Below are positions 21,551-32,533 of a stretch of 64,000 nucleotides of DNA, piece by piece (the first letter of the stretch is position 1; every line of letters starts with the position of its first letter). The stretch is from Tupaia tana (taxonomy: Eukaryota; Chordata; Mammalia; Scandentia; Tupaiidae): positions 29,625,814 through 29,689,813 of the forward strand of contig JAKSZU010000012.1 of NCBI GenBank assembly GCA_026018925.1. Reading direction: 5' to 3'. A program made the translations under genes and the position numbers. Below the pieces are notes generated by a model that was not told the DNA's origin, made no database searches, and saw only the letters and a list, made by a program, of their open reading frames with translations.

Positions 21551-22990
21551 GAAAGTTCTAGGAACAGAGAGATAACGATTCAGCCTTTTTGTTAAAGCCC
21601 ACCAAGCTCTAACTCTGGGCCAGGGGCTGGGTACACAGTGGAATCAGACTGGTTCTTGCCCTTGGTCGGAACCAGACTGGTGGGAAGCTAACAAGGACAG
21701 AAACAATGGGAATATAGGGTTAGGTGATGAGAACCATGACTCGCTTCCCCCAAATACAATGGGGCCCCACACTGTGTAGCCAGGAAGCCACACTACCAGC
21801 CACAGAAGAGTAGGTGTGTGTGTATATACATACACAAACACACACATACACACACAGACTGAGAAGGGAAGGTGTGAGGCCAAGGTCACAGAGACTGAGT
21901 GGGAGAGTGGGAGCAAGGACCCAGGCTTTCTGGTCCTGGGCTCTTTCCACCTAGTCTCAGCTTCCCCCTTCTCTCTGCTTTCCCTTCCCCAGCACTCCTG
22001 AAAGGAGGAGTGCACTACAGGGGCTGCACTGTTCTCTTCAGTGGTGCCGGGGTCCTCTTTGCCCATGACTTGGCCTCTCCATTCTGTAAGGTGCAGCTCC
22101 ATCTGTCCAGCCCTGAAGTTTTTCCAGATTGCGTCGGTCCACAGATCAGGTCCCCCTTTGAGCCCCTAGAGCACTTATCTGAGAACAAAGTTTTCACACA
22201 AGTGTCTTGCCTCCAGAATCAGATGTACTACTAAAAGGATGCCTTGTCATTGTCTAGAACAGGAAATGGTGGTGCTTTCTAGGCACCTGGATGGTTCTCA
22301 GGAACTGGACCAGCCTCTCCTTTCGCCATCAGGATTACCTATTTGCACAATCAGGTGCAGCTAGGGCAAATGTGCACCCATCAGACATTTGATGGGATGT
22401 CTCGGGATGACGCTGTGGTCGTGATGCACAAATGTGGGCTGGAGGCTGGTACCACAGGGAATGTAAGTGGGTGACTGATAGGCAGTTTCCAGTAGCAGCA
22501 AATCAGCTTGGTCCTATCTGGGATGCTTCCTCTGGCATGGATTTCACAGGAGGACCTGCTCATCAGACCTGTATTAGGGGGAAGGGTGCCAAATACACCT
22601 GAAGGGAGATTGACACTGAACAAATAAGATGAAAGTTAATGGAGGTAAGTGGGGAACTCTGAGTTTTAGAAGAGTAACAAAGTAGAGATGGGAAATGGAT
22701 TTAAAAACCACATGAGGAAAATGGCTTCAGTGAAACTGGAGGACTAGGCCAGAGAAAAGAAGCTCAGGAGAACATGCCCACCACATATTCAAGTATTTAA
22801 AGAACCATCGTGTAGGACGGGGATTAAACTCATTCTACATGAACCCAAGGGTAATACTCAGACCCTTGGAAGCATAATCTGGCTGGATCACTGTCAGAAA
22901 ATCCAAAGACAGCCTTGGAAACAACAGAGTTGCTTAGCACTGGGAGTGTTCAGCCACTGAATGGATGTAGTTTATAGGTGTCTTTCCAAG
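21551..22990. other. Intronic sequence with one short CA/TG repeat
   Basis: GT/CA repeat at 21813-21860 (inverted TG then CA). Otherwise unassigned; 22000-22230 is unique-looking without exon features. Confidence 0.5.
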
Positions 22991-23140
22991 ATTAATTGTT
23001 CATTTGTACTCATTCACTCATTTAAAGATACTTTTTGAGTCTTCTATGTGTTTGGCCCTGGGTAAGAGCTAGGAATACAGAGACATCTGAAGACACTGTT
23101 CCTGCTCCTAAGGAGCTCCTGGTGCAGTGGGGAAGATGGT
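22990..23140 (+). repeat. Old LINE-like repeat fragment
   Basis: CATTCACTCATTTAAAGATAC, GTGTTTGGCCCTGGGTAAGAGC and AGGAGCTCCTGGTGCAGTGGGG match the widespread ancient 'attcattcaacaaatatttattgagc'-type repeat. Confidence 0.6.
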
Positions 23141-23189
23141 CACTTCCATTTCAACAGCACCTCATGCCTTGACTACAGGCTTCAGCACA

Positions 23190-23880
23190 GTGAAGGCTAG
23201 CTGCGGCTCGGATTAAGTTAAGAGTCCTGTGAAAACTCAAACACATCCTTGGTGACTGAAGGCCATAAATAGTTAATCCAAGGCAATTCATGTGCTTAAA
23301 CTAACTCTTGGCTGTGGGGATAGACGTGTGCAATGAAACCGAATCTGTGGCTTTCTGTGCATGGTACTTTGCTCTTGTAGCCAAGTTTTGGGCTTTGGCT
23401 GGGCCTTGTTTATAAACCTACAGATTGTCTTACAAGTGGCTGTGGTGTCAGGGTGAAGTGATTTAACCAGCAGGACTACCCGATTCTCCGTTTCTGCCCA
23501 CCCTCTGGGGACTGCTTCAGCACAGACATAAACATGCTCCTGCCGTTACCTTATTGCATCGTCACAGGGGGAGGCTAGAAGGCTTGATTCAGGGATATGA
23601 TTGGATTTTAAATCCCAGTCTCACAGGATTTTAATTACTGGTCTGGGGCAGCAGGGATAGGCACTGGCTGCCTTTGGATGGAGGAGGTCGATACACCAGT
23701 CCACAACATATTGAGCCACAATGCCTGCAGACTCTATTGCTCTATTTAATCATCTTTTGCAAAATTTACAGTGGAACAGGAGGGATCAATACGGAATTTA
23801 TCACATTCTCTTGTAAATATGAGCCAGGAAAGAGTTCCAGGCAGTTTGTTACTGAGTGGGAGGGAACATGTCCGCATACA
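23190..23880. other. Candidate conserved noncoding element, 0.7 kb repeat-free
   Basis: No interspersed repeat. Contains CCATAAATAGTTAATCC, TTGTTTATAAACCTACAG (forkhead-like TGTTTATAAACA core), GCATCGTCAC, GGATTTTAATTACTGG and TATTTAATCATCTTTTGC. Varied motif content and even composition are unlike the decayed repeats on both sides. Confidence 0.45.
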
Positions 23881-24110
23881 GCTGGGCATTAGAAGATGAG
23901 ACAAAATCCATACTTCTTGGCATAAGCTACAGACACTCAGCCAGTCCTTCTTAAGCCTGAAGGCAAATTCAAGGGGAAGAACACCGATTCACTCACTCAT
24001 TCATTTAACCAACCAGGCAACATTCCAAAGCCCCTATTTTATGCCAGACCCCGTAGTGGCTCTGGGGACACAGACTGGAATTCCGCTCATGAGATCATAC
24101 TCAGACATGT
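23881..24110. other. Old LINE-like repeat remnant
   Basis: ACTCACTCATTCATTTAACC and TTTTATGCCAGACCCCGTAGTGGCTCTGGGGACACAGACTGG resemble the same old repeat as at 22990. Confidence 0.5.
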
Positions 24111-24290
24111 CACAATGGCTCTGTCACTTACTAGTGGTGGACTCTGGGCAAGTTACTTAATTGCCTGGGGTTGTGTCGACGCATACACAAAATATAGGTA
24201 ATAAGAGTATGGACCTTTCAGAGTTTAAAGCATTTAAGGAGATAAAAGCCTTAGCCCAGAGCGTGGACACTAAGACTCTGACCAATGACC
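24110..24290 (+). repeat. MIR fragment
   Basis: GCTCTGTCACTTACTAGTGG, GGGCAAGTTACTTAATTGCCTGGGG and TATAGGTAATAAGAGTATGG in MIR order. Confidence 0.8.
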
Positions 24291-24740
24291 GTTAATGTTA
24301 CTTTCTCTACAATTGCCGTTACTGAGCATTCCTTCCCCCAGTGGGGGTCACGCATGGCCTGCATGCAGAGCTGGGGTAATGGGCAGGGAGCAGGTGTGTC
24401 AGCAGACAGAAGGGAGCCTGGGTAGCCTTCCCAGGTTAGGGACATGGCCAGGGCTACTGACAGCAGAATTGGAGGGGCAGGGGAAGAGGTGAGGAGGAGG
24501 CTCTGTTTCCTTTAACTTCAATTGTATTCTTTAAAACAATAACCTCCTAAAACTGTGGAGGGGGAACAGAATGAGAAGTGATTCACTCTGTGTGGGTGAA
24601 CCAGGAAACACAGAAGCGATATAAATGAGTTGGCTCTTAAAGGCTAAACAAGAGTTAAATAGGTGGAGAAGTAGGAAAAGGGCACTCTGGGCAGAGAAAA
24701 GTGAATGAGGACAGGCTCTGAGGCAAGACAGTATCTGCTC
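24291..24740. other. Intronic sequence, partly old LINE-like repeat
   Basis: CACTCTGGGCAGAGAAAAGTGAATGAGG...AGGCTCTGAGGCAAG (24680-24730) is the 'gcaaaggccctgaggc'-type old repeat. The remainder is unassigned. Confidence 0.5.
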
Positions 24741-24761
24741 AGAAGAGGGCAGTTTGGTGGG

Positions 24762-25009
24762 AACCAGCAGTTAGCATAATGGCTATGTTGCTGGACTCCC
24801 ACGTAGTCAACCGTGGTTCGCGTCCCGGACCCGGTGGCTTAAAACTCACGCCGGGCGCGTGTGTGTGCGTGCATGCCCAAGATCCCGAGAGGAGAATGGA
24901 GGAGAAGGGATTGCGGCGTGACCATCCCCCCGGGGGGTGATTTCTCGCTTTCTGTCTCCATGTCTCTGTGTGTCTGGCGAGCGCACGCGCCCTATAGCAA
25001 AAACCTCTC

Positions 25010-25043
<34 letters not shown>

Positions 25044-25048
25044 AAGAA
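24762..25048 (+). mobile_element. Long tRNA-derived SINE, young
   Basis: Near-consensus with a long A-tail (25010-25041). A 21-bp target duplication at 24741-24761 and 25049-25069 has one mismatch. Confidence 0.96.
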
Positions 25049-25264
25049 AGAAGAGGGCAGTTCGGTGGGCCAATGGCAGAGACAATTCCTGGGCCCAGGT
25101 CCACTTGGCTACAGGCACCCTCCTGTAGGCCCACTAGACTCTCATCACAATCCTGAAGCAAAGCGTCATCCCTGTCCTCTCTTGGAGACAGGGTGACAGA
25201 AGATCCGTGGTGGACTGTAGTGAGTGTACAGACATCCAGGCATACTTTATAGGCATTAGGAATT

Positions 25265-25500
25265 GATGAAGGCTTTATTTCCTTTAATTATTATTACCAA
25301 CACACAGTAATTGTACGTATTGTGAGGTACAGTGTGATTTTTCAGTACAAGAATACAGTGTAATGGTCAGAGTGAGTGGATATCCATCATCTCAAACACC
25401 TGTCATTTCTTTGTGAAGAGAACACCGAAAGTCCTTTCTTTTAGCTCATCTGAGACGTGATGAATGCTTGCTGGCTACTGTTACCTTTCTGTATTATGGG
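25265..25500 (+). mobile_element. Old L1 fragment
   Basis: AATTGTACGTATTGTGAGGTACAGTGTGA, GTGTAATGGTCAGAG and ATATCCATCATCTCAAACACC are the familiar L1 segment. Confidence 0.75.
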
Positions 25501-26389
25501 GGGGCAGAGAGATTTTGGTTACTGGATACAGAATTAGAGACAGATAAGAAGAATAAGTTCCAGCACTGGGGATTTTAAAACAGATGAATGACAGGGTTTT
25601 GGGGGTAAAGGTTAGTTTGAAGGGGAGCCTGGAGGTGAGGAGAGACGGCTGTTATCATACTCCAGGTGAGAATGAAGAACCTGAACTAGGATGGCGAGGG
25701 CAGAGGACAGACCAGAGAGGAAAGTCTAAGAAACACAAGGCTTGGTGGAAAGTGAGGGAAAGGCATTAGACTGACTTAGAATGCTTTCCGTCCGAGACGG
25801 GTGGGTGACAATGGCATTCAGCAAGCAGGGAACAGGGAGCACAGTGCATGTGGTTAGACACATGGAGGATGAATGTCTACAGCAGAGCAAGCACCAGCAG
25901 AGCTAGTGGAGACCTGGAACTGCCCAGTCTGTCCAGAGGAACACGTGTGGGCTAGAGCAGTTAGAAAAGAGGTGATGGGAAAGCCACACAAATGAGTGTT
26001 TGAACACACCGCACATATAGTCTGGGAAGAAAAGGGCACAAGCCAAAACTCCCGCCAGGATGTCTGCCCAGTGCAGACCTAAGGTAGGGGCTCTCTAGAT
26101 GGTGGACAGTGTTACAAATGCATGTGAAACAAGCATTGGAAAGGAGGATACTTGGCTTATTTTCATTTTCAGCAGATTTCCTGCAAGTCGTGGGCTTTGA
26201 GGAGGCCAGCTCCACTCTCTTCTCCCTCCAACCTGACACAGACTACCCCCTGAAGTATGAGCAGGCTCTGTGATCAGAAACTAGCTGGAAGTAGTTGTCA
26301 ACAGACAGGGAAAGACTGGATAAAGCAGAGTTCAAAGTGGACCGTAAAAGCCTGGGTCACTAGGCTTTTGCAACCTCCCCTCCCCCTCC
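25501..26389. other. Intronic sequence, partly old LINE-like repeat
   Basis: AATGACAGGGTTTTGG and similar phrases suggest the old repeat. The rest is unassigned. Confidence 0.4.
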
Positions 26390-26720
26390 TGCAAGTCAGC
26401 TGAGACCAAGACAGTGGAGCCTGGGGTCTGGGCTGAATTTAGCAGCCATAATTACACTGCTGATGTCTGGGACAGAGCCACAGTCTCTGCAGAAGGCGGC
26501 AGCTTTTGTTCATGCACTAAAGCCACACCGTCTTCAAACATGCTAATCGCATGTCTGCTTCCATCTAACAACATTGACGGGAGGCTGAGGAAAGGGCACA
26601 CAATGCCCACACATCTGGCTAATTCAGTTAGGAGGCCAATCAATCTTGATGGGTTGTCTATAAGACACCAACCACCCCAAAGGACTGTGCTGACCAGATG
26701 TTTAAGCTTCTGTTGACCGA
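26390..26720. other. Candidate conserved noncoding element
   Basis: Repeat-free. GCAGCCATAATTACACTG, ACATGCTAATCGCATG and GGCTAATTCAGTTAGGAGGCC, then CAATCAATCTTGATGG. TAATTA and GATTGATTG-type (PBX/HOX-like) motifs cluster here. Confidence 0.42.
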
Positions 26721-28035
26721 TCCCAGCCTAATGCCCATAGCAGGGAAGAGGGCTTATCAAGAGATGGCTTATGCTTCCACTCACATGTCTGGTCCCAAAG
26801 CTAAGCAAAGACCTCTGCTCGGTTGAGAAATATCAGTATGCTAAAGTGGTGGATAAGCCAGGCTCACTGGAACGTGGTATACTCAAATATTCGGACTAGA
26901 CATATGACTTAAGGAAGACAGGAGGCCTTATTTCCAGTTGGCTTTGCAGAAACAGAAATCAATGAACTTTTTTGCTAATACACTTCCCAGTACAGAGAGA
27001 ATCAAGAGTATGGAGGGGGTATCTTTATGGTATCAATTGTTATAGGTTATGTTCTGGGCATGGGAGCCATGTCTCTGCTGATGTCTGCTTTCAACCTTCA
27101 TCAAGGCTGAATTGTTGCTTTTTTAAAAAAATTAAAAAATAAATTAAAAAAAAAGCTGCAGTCAATAAGGACTATTCCAGTTTGTCCTTCCTTTATGCCC
27201 AACCAGTCACCAGGAAACCATCACAAAAAAACAGAAGTGGAAGGGTGGTGGGAAGACTGGGGTTGAGGAGAGGACGGACTAGACCACAAACACCAGGGGG
27301 ACAACTATGACCCAGAGCTCTTTGCTTGCCTAGTGATTCCATTTTTCTCAAGTGTGTTTTTCTCGAATTCTAAGGACTTTACCAAGTTTGTCCCCGAGTT
27401 GAAGCCACATGGTAAACCACTTGAGTGAAGAAAACCTCTGACACTGCAGAAAGTGGTGAGAAGAAGCACAGATTAAGAATGGGGTCTCTGTTGTATATCT
27501 TGTGCCTGGAACAGTGCCTGGCATGAGGGAGAGGAGCTGAGTAAGTATTTGCTGACTGAATATTAGGCCCCAGTTATAATGTGGCTGGACTATGTCCCTT
27601 CTGTGAGCGTTTGTCAGGAGAGGCCCTCCTATAGCTGCTGGCAATACCACTGGGCAAAATCACTACACAGAGACAGGAGAGTCCTGTCTTAGTCTGAAAG
27701 AGCAGGGGGAAGTCATGTTGGGAGGTAAGGCTGTGGACCTTACTACCACATCCAGCAGCTTTTTCCTCTCCTCCGATGGTGTACCAACCAATGCTGCTGG
27801 ACAATCCTTGCTCCTTTACACTCTTTTCTGCCTTGCTTTCCATAATACACAATATTTATGACGTTGTTTCCTTTGCAGTTCCTGTTCATTCTTCTGTTTC
27901 AAGGTGAGGGTGTCATCCACGACCTTGGTCCTTATCCCTGTCTCTCTTTATGCTGTCTACATTACAAAACAATTCTAATTTGTGTAGTTTAAACTATTTC
28001 AGTGGCGTTCAATTCTTGCTATATATTAGAATTCA
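26721..28035. other. Intronic sequence, mostly unassigned
   Basis: A short A-rich stretch lies at 27120-27155. No gene seen. Fragments near 27480-27560 (GTGCCTGGAACAGTGCCTGGCATG) look like a MIR or L2 end. Confidence 0.45.
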
Positions 28036-28039
28036 ATGG

Positions 28040-28930
28040 TTAGTGTTAAAACTATAATCTATGGTAGGAGAAAATATTTGTAATATATATAACCAATAAA
28101 AGGCAAATATCCTTAACATACAAAAAAGTTTAAAAATCAAGAGAAAAAACAAAGATCAAAAGTCCTATAGAAAAATGGGTAAAAGACATGAACAGACAAA
28201 TCACAAAAGGAAATATAAAATGACCTTTAACCATAAGGAATAATGTTCAAACTCACTGATAACGAGAGAATCAAACTAAATCTACACTGAGATACTATTT
28301 TTCATTTATCAGTTGGCAAAAATTCAAAAGCTTGTCAACACCCTCTGTTGGAAAGGCTGTGAGGAAGCAGGCGTTCTTATACAATGCTTATGGAAATGCC
28401 CAATGGTACAACCTCAACGGAGGAGAAACTTGGCAATATCTAACTAAAGGAATATGTATTTGCCCTCTGATACAGCATAACCATTTGTAGGGCTTTAGTG
28501 TAAAGACACACCTCTAAGAATGCCAAAATACACATGCAAGGGGTTCTTTATTGTGGCATTATTTGTAATTGCAAAATATTAAAACCTTAGTGTCTAAAAA
28601 TAGAATAAGCAGGACACACATATAACAGAGAACTATACAGCTATAAAGAGGGAGGGAGGTGTGAGGTGATATAACTGAGTTCCAGGAAAAACTGCAAGAA
28701 AAGGAAACTGTATAAGGGCATATTTAGTATGGTACCTTTTGTGTAGAAAGAACAGCAAAGTAAACAAAATTGCTTATTAACAAGGGGGTCAAGGCCCAAA
28801 GAGCAGGGCAGAAAAAGGCCAAAATGGATACAGGTAGCCATTTCACTTCTTTGAGTTTTTACTTTTTTGTATAGTTTTGACTTGTAGAAACAATTTCAGG
28901 TTTTACATCTTCAAACGATAAAATCAAATC
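28040..28930 (+). mobile_element. L1 ORF2 3' end, diverged
   Basis: AGGAGAAAATATTTGTAATATATATAACC, AAAAATGGGTAAAAGACATGAACAG, ACTGAGATACTATTTTTCA, GGAGGAGAAACTTGGCAATATC and TTATTGTGGCATTATTTGTAAT follow the end of L1 ORF2. Many stops and indels; inactive. Confidence 0.85.
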
Positions 28931-29351
28931 AGAAAGGACAGTTGGGGGAAAAAACTGTAAAATTGACAGGAAATTGAAAAATTAACCCAACTGTATTTCA
29001 AATGGATCATAAACACTGTGAAGTGGGAGGTGAGGAAGAACTTAAAGAACTTATGAACCCAGTATTTGACTGTACACCCTCAGGCTTGGATGGAACAAGG
29101 TGAGAACTACAAATTTTCACTTGAACTCTTTTTAGCAGTTTTGTTTTCTACAGCAGTAAGGATGAAGCAGCTGGTGCTTTTAGATGTATTATGGAACTGA
29201 GTAAAGGCATAAATGTATCAATGCTGTTTATAGTCAACATTCTCACTATGGAAGAAGAGACATTGTAACCTGAAATGTGTGAAGACAAGAAAGAACCTTA
29301 TAGGGATCCCTGGGATGGGAGGTATTAGTGTTCTCAGAATTTCTAAAATAT
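28931..29351. other. Intronic AT-rich sequence, possibly L1-derived
   Basis: Continues the A-rich character of the L1 to the left but without phrases I can place. Confidence 0.4.
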
Positions 29352-29624
29352 GGGAACCAGCAGTTAGCGTAATGGCTATGTCACTGGACTCCCACATAGT
29401 CGACCGCGGTTCGTGTCCCGGACCCGGTGGCTTAAAACTCACGCCGGGCGTGTATGTGTGCGTGCCCAAGATCCCGAGAGGAGAATGGAGGAGAAGGGAT
29501 TGAGGTGTGACCATCCCCCTTGGGGGGTGATTTCTCGCTTTCTGTCTCTCTGTCTGTCTCTGTCTGTCTGGCGAGCGCACGCGCCCTATAGCAAAAACCT
29601 CTCCAAAAAAAAAAAAAAAAAAAA
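29352..29624 (+). mobile_element. Long tRNA-derived SINE, young
   Basis: Near-consensus. Perfect 16-bp duplication AGAATTTCTAAAATAT at 29336-29351 and 29625-29640. Confidence 0.96.
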
Positions 29625-29640
29625 AGAATTTCTAAAATAT

Positions 29641-30004
29641 ATATGCTGGTTATGCATGTGGGTGTATCTTTTATGGACATGTTTGTATATGTACATACAT
29701 CTAGAAATAGTTCTTGGCTATGTCAACAGGAGGGGCAATAAACACACTTGGAATTCAGATTTCATTCTCTAATGTAACTGCCCAGTAAAAAAAATCCTAA
29801 AGATCCTTAAGAAATGGCTCATTCCAAGGTACCACCAAGGTGAATACAAGATGAATCTAAACAGTCTCATCATGTGAGAAAATATGAAAACACACACAAG
29901 ATGAAGGTTTGCCATCTTGGCTACATTGAGGTAATTTCAGCATCAACATAAGTAAGGACAGCAATAAATTATAGAACATTAACACAATAAATATCCATGA
30001 GAAC
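29641..30004. other. Intronic AT-rich sequence
   Basis: Unassigned. Short TATG/ACAT alternations near 29640-29700. Confidence 0.45.
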
Positions 30005-30521
30005 ATTAAAAAAAAATTCGCCAGAGGGCACATGCACTTGTCAGAAAGACAGAGAGAGGGAAAGGGAGGAAGCACTCCCAAATGGGGCTGGGTCACACCA
30101 TAATCCTTTGTCTTCCATTTTTCCATCCTGTCAGGATTTTGGGCACACATGCACACACACATGCCTGATGTGTTTTTCAAGCCACTGGGGATGGAATTTG
30201 AACCATAGTTGGTCATGTGGATTCCAGCCCCCCCCCCCTTTAAGAGAGATTTTTGCTATAGGGTGTGTGTGCTTGCCAGAAAGACAGAGAGAAAGCGAGA
30301 AATCACCCTCAAGGGGGGATGGCCACACTGCAATCCCTTCTCTTCCATTCTCTTTTCGAGATCTTGGGCATGCATTCACATGTGCCTGGTGTGAGTTTTA
30401 AGTCGCCAGGTCCAGGACTTGACCCACAGTGGACTATATGGGAGCCCAGTAACATAACCATTACACCATATGCTGGCCCCAGGGATTCAGCTCCCTTAAC
30501 CACTAGACCACAGGACCAGTC
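30005..30521 (-). mobile_element. Old SINE split by a nested long SINE
   Basis: Left part 30005-30233 (GGGCACATGCACTTGTCAG..., TTTTTCAAGCCACTGGGG, CATGTGGATTCCAGC) and right part 30481-30521 (TCAGCTCCCTTAACCACTAGACC). Confidence 0.82.
30234..30480 (-). mobile_element. Long SINE nested in an old SINE, poly(C) at its tail
   Basis: TTTAAGAGAGATTTTTGCTATAGGG to ATATGCTGGCCCC. Where a T-run should be on the plus strand there is a run of about 12 C. The target GGATTCCAGCCC / GGGATTCAGCTCCC is duplicated. Confidence 0.82.
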
Positions 30522-30934
30522 CAGCACATTTCTACAATGAATAGATAAATGGGAAGAATGGGTTCTTATTAATCCTACAATGTCAAATGCTGACTGGCTA
30601 ATGTGGAGTGCTGAAGTTAGAAAATATGGAAAATATTAATTTTGATACCATCAGATAAAGATTGGTTCAGGCAAAAACCATTAGCAGGTGCTAAATCTAG
30701 GGGAAAATTTTTTGATGAGGTACAGCATATCTGCAAGGTCTTACCAGTGTCTAACAGACTGCTACTTAAAGGCAAGTCCGAAAGAAACAATACAAAGGAG
30801 AACCTGGATAATACTTTGGAATTGGGGTGGGGGTAAGGCTTTCACTGAAATTTTTTTTTGAATTGTGTGCTATGTCCAAGTATTAACTATTCAAAAGCAG
30901 GAATAAAAGTATGTATAAAATCTGACAGTGTAGT
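30522..30934. other. Intronic AT-rich sequence
   Basis: Unassigned. No coding or RNA signal. Confidence 0.45.
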
Positions 30935-31425
30935 AAGCAGAACACAGCCCCCCAAAGACGTCTATGTTCTAATCCCTAGATTCTATGTCAGAGGAAGATG
31001 AAGGCAAATTACAGTCACAGCAGGATGACGGCTGCAGATAAACTGACATGGAGATGGGAAGGCTACCTTGTATTGTCCAGGTGGGCCCATATAATCACAG
31101 GGTCCTTACACATGAAAGAGGAGAACGGAAGCGTCAGGTCAGAGCGATGAGGCAGGAGCAAGGCTCAGGTGCTGCTGCTTGTGTTGCAGATGAACAGGCT
31201 TTGAGACATGGGACGCGGACCACCTCCTGAAGCTAGAAAGGTCAGAAAACGTATCTCTCCGTGTCTCCCAAAAGGAAGGGAGCTCTGTTAACACCCTGAT
31301 TTTAGTGCAGTGAGACCCATTTTGGATGTATTTCCCTAACTGTAAAATAATAAGTCTGTGTTGTTCTAAACCACTGAATTTGTTACTGACTTGTTTCAGG
31401 GGCAATAGGGAGGACACACAAGAAA
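30935..31425 (+). mobile_element. Probable MaLR-type solo LTR
   Basis: AACACAGCCCCCCAAAGACGTCTATGTTCTAATCCC, GGTGGGCCCATATAATCACAGGGTCCTTACA, AGGAGCAAGGCTC and, at the end, TTGTTCTAAACCACTGAATTTG, the order and length (about 490 bp) of an old MaLR/ERVL-like LTR. Subfamily uncertain. Confidence 0.6.
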
Positions 31426-31639
31426 AGTTACAGTGGTTGCCTCTGGGATCTGGAAAGGAGACTTCCTGGTACTGCTTCAAATTTTTATCTTGTACATTTT
31501 TTAAAGTAAAAATCACTATGGTCACTAAACACACACATACAATGGACAATCACTTTGAACTCTGTATTGACACAATACTAAGTCCTCTGTCTTGCTCCCA
31601 ATGCCTCCACACCTAAACCTCCTCCCATAATCCAGGAGG

Positions 31640-31960
31640 GTGGCCAATTTCCTCCAGGTCTGTAAATAACACACAAGGCTCATTTCTCTTGCTGCCTCAT
31701 CTGAAAAACTCCCTCCTCCCCTCCACCTGCTTGAATTCTAGCTGTCCTCTAGGTCTAACTTCAGTTCCACCTCTCCCACAAAGCCTTGGGCAGTGCCAAT
31801 GCTGGTCTCCCTCGTCCCCTGCCTTTCCTTTCCATTACCCATTACACTTGTTAATTCTGGCCCTTAAATTTAATTTGGAATCCTGTTATCTCTGTACTAC
31901 ACTGTTCTCAGAGTGCTTTATGCATGGACACGCTCATCAAACTATCACTCTACTGGGTCC
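31640..31960 (-). repeat. L2-like fragment, reverse orientation
   Basis: AACTTCAGTTCCACCTCTCCCACAAAGCC, then CATTACACTTGTTAATTCTG and CTCTGTACTACACTG, the reversed L2 3' style. It is the 5' flank of the POU5F1 copy. Confidence 0.55.
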
Positions 31961-32117
31961 AGTCTATAGAAAGGGCTTGCTCATTTCTCCGGCTCCTAGC
32001 TTGAGGCACTTTCTTTCCCCATGGCAAAGAGACCTGGCTTTAAACTTCGCCCTCTGGCCCCTGCCAGATGGTGGAGGGGATGAGTCAGGAGGGCCAGAGC
32101 CTGGATGGGTTGATGCT

Positions 32118-32136
32118 CAGATCTGGTTAAGCTTCT
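32118..32136. repeat. 19-bp target-site duplication, left copy (RPL38 insertion)
   Basis: CAGATCTGGTTAAGCTTCT. It is identical to 32515-32533 and corresponds to the OCT4 codons around TWLSF. Confidence 0.95.
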
Positions 32137-32203
32137 TTTTCCTTTCCTTTCCTTTCCTTTCCTTTCCTTTCCTTTCCTTTCCTTTCCTTTCCTTTCCTTT
32201 CTT
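32137..32203. repeat. (CTTTC)n microsatellite from an RPL38 poly(A) tail
   Basis: About a dozen CCTTT units on the plus strand, where the A-tail of the minus-strand RPL38 copy should be. It reads as a tail that picked up G substitutions and expanded. Confidence 0.85.
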
Positions 32204-32514
32204 TTTTTAACAGAATTTAAAAATGTTTAATGTATTTCAAACAGCGTGTGGTTCATTTTAGCTCCTTCATCACCAAAGTGGGGGGCAGGGACTGCTTCAA
32301 CTTCTCTGCCTTCTCTTTGTCCATGATGACCAAGGTGTAAAGGTATTGACTGCATCAAACTTTAAACTTCACATTACCCTTATTTTTCTTGATCTTGACA
32401 GATCTGGTGTCCTTTTGTTGGGCTGTTAGCAAAAAGTCTTTGAATCCCTCAATTTCCCGAGGCATGGCAGGGAGCATGGGGAGAGGGTGCTGACGATGGC
32501 ACTCACAGCCAGCC
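32137..32514 (-). pseudogene. RPL38P: Processed pseudogene of RPL38 inside the POU5F1 pseudogene
   Basis: Retrocopy of the mRNA for ribosomal protein L38 (large-subunit protein, 70 residues). The coding part is 32253-32465, exactly 71 codons including the stop, with no indels. The start reads [15 protein letters not shown] and the end reads ...[18 protein letters not shown]. Codon 37 (Arg in human) is TGA at 32355-32357, and about ten other substitutions are visible. The 3' UTR has an ATTAAA signal followed by A-rich sequence. The former poly(A) tail is now a (CTTTC)n tract on the plus strand (32137-32203). The copy is flanked by a perfect 19-bp duplication made of POU5F1 codons, so it inserted after the POU5F1 copy. 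Hallmarks fit L1-driven retroposition. Confidence 0.96.
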
Positions 32515-32533
32515 CAGATCTGGTTAAGCTTCT
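32515..32533. repeat. 19-bp target-site duplication, right copy (RPL38 insertion)
   Basis: Identical to 32118-32136. POU5F1 homology resumes immediately after it (AAGGCC...). Confidence 0.95.

Noticed and set aside
28040..28930. Active L1
   Set aside because: Only the end of ORF2, with many stops and indels and no intact 5' part.
31689..32210. 173-codon frame that ends in a run of [10 protein letters not shown]
   Set aside because: It joins L2-like sequence, the 5' part of the POU5F1 pseudogene and a CTTTC repeat. Only the pseudogene part is meaningful.
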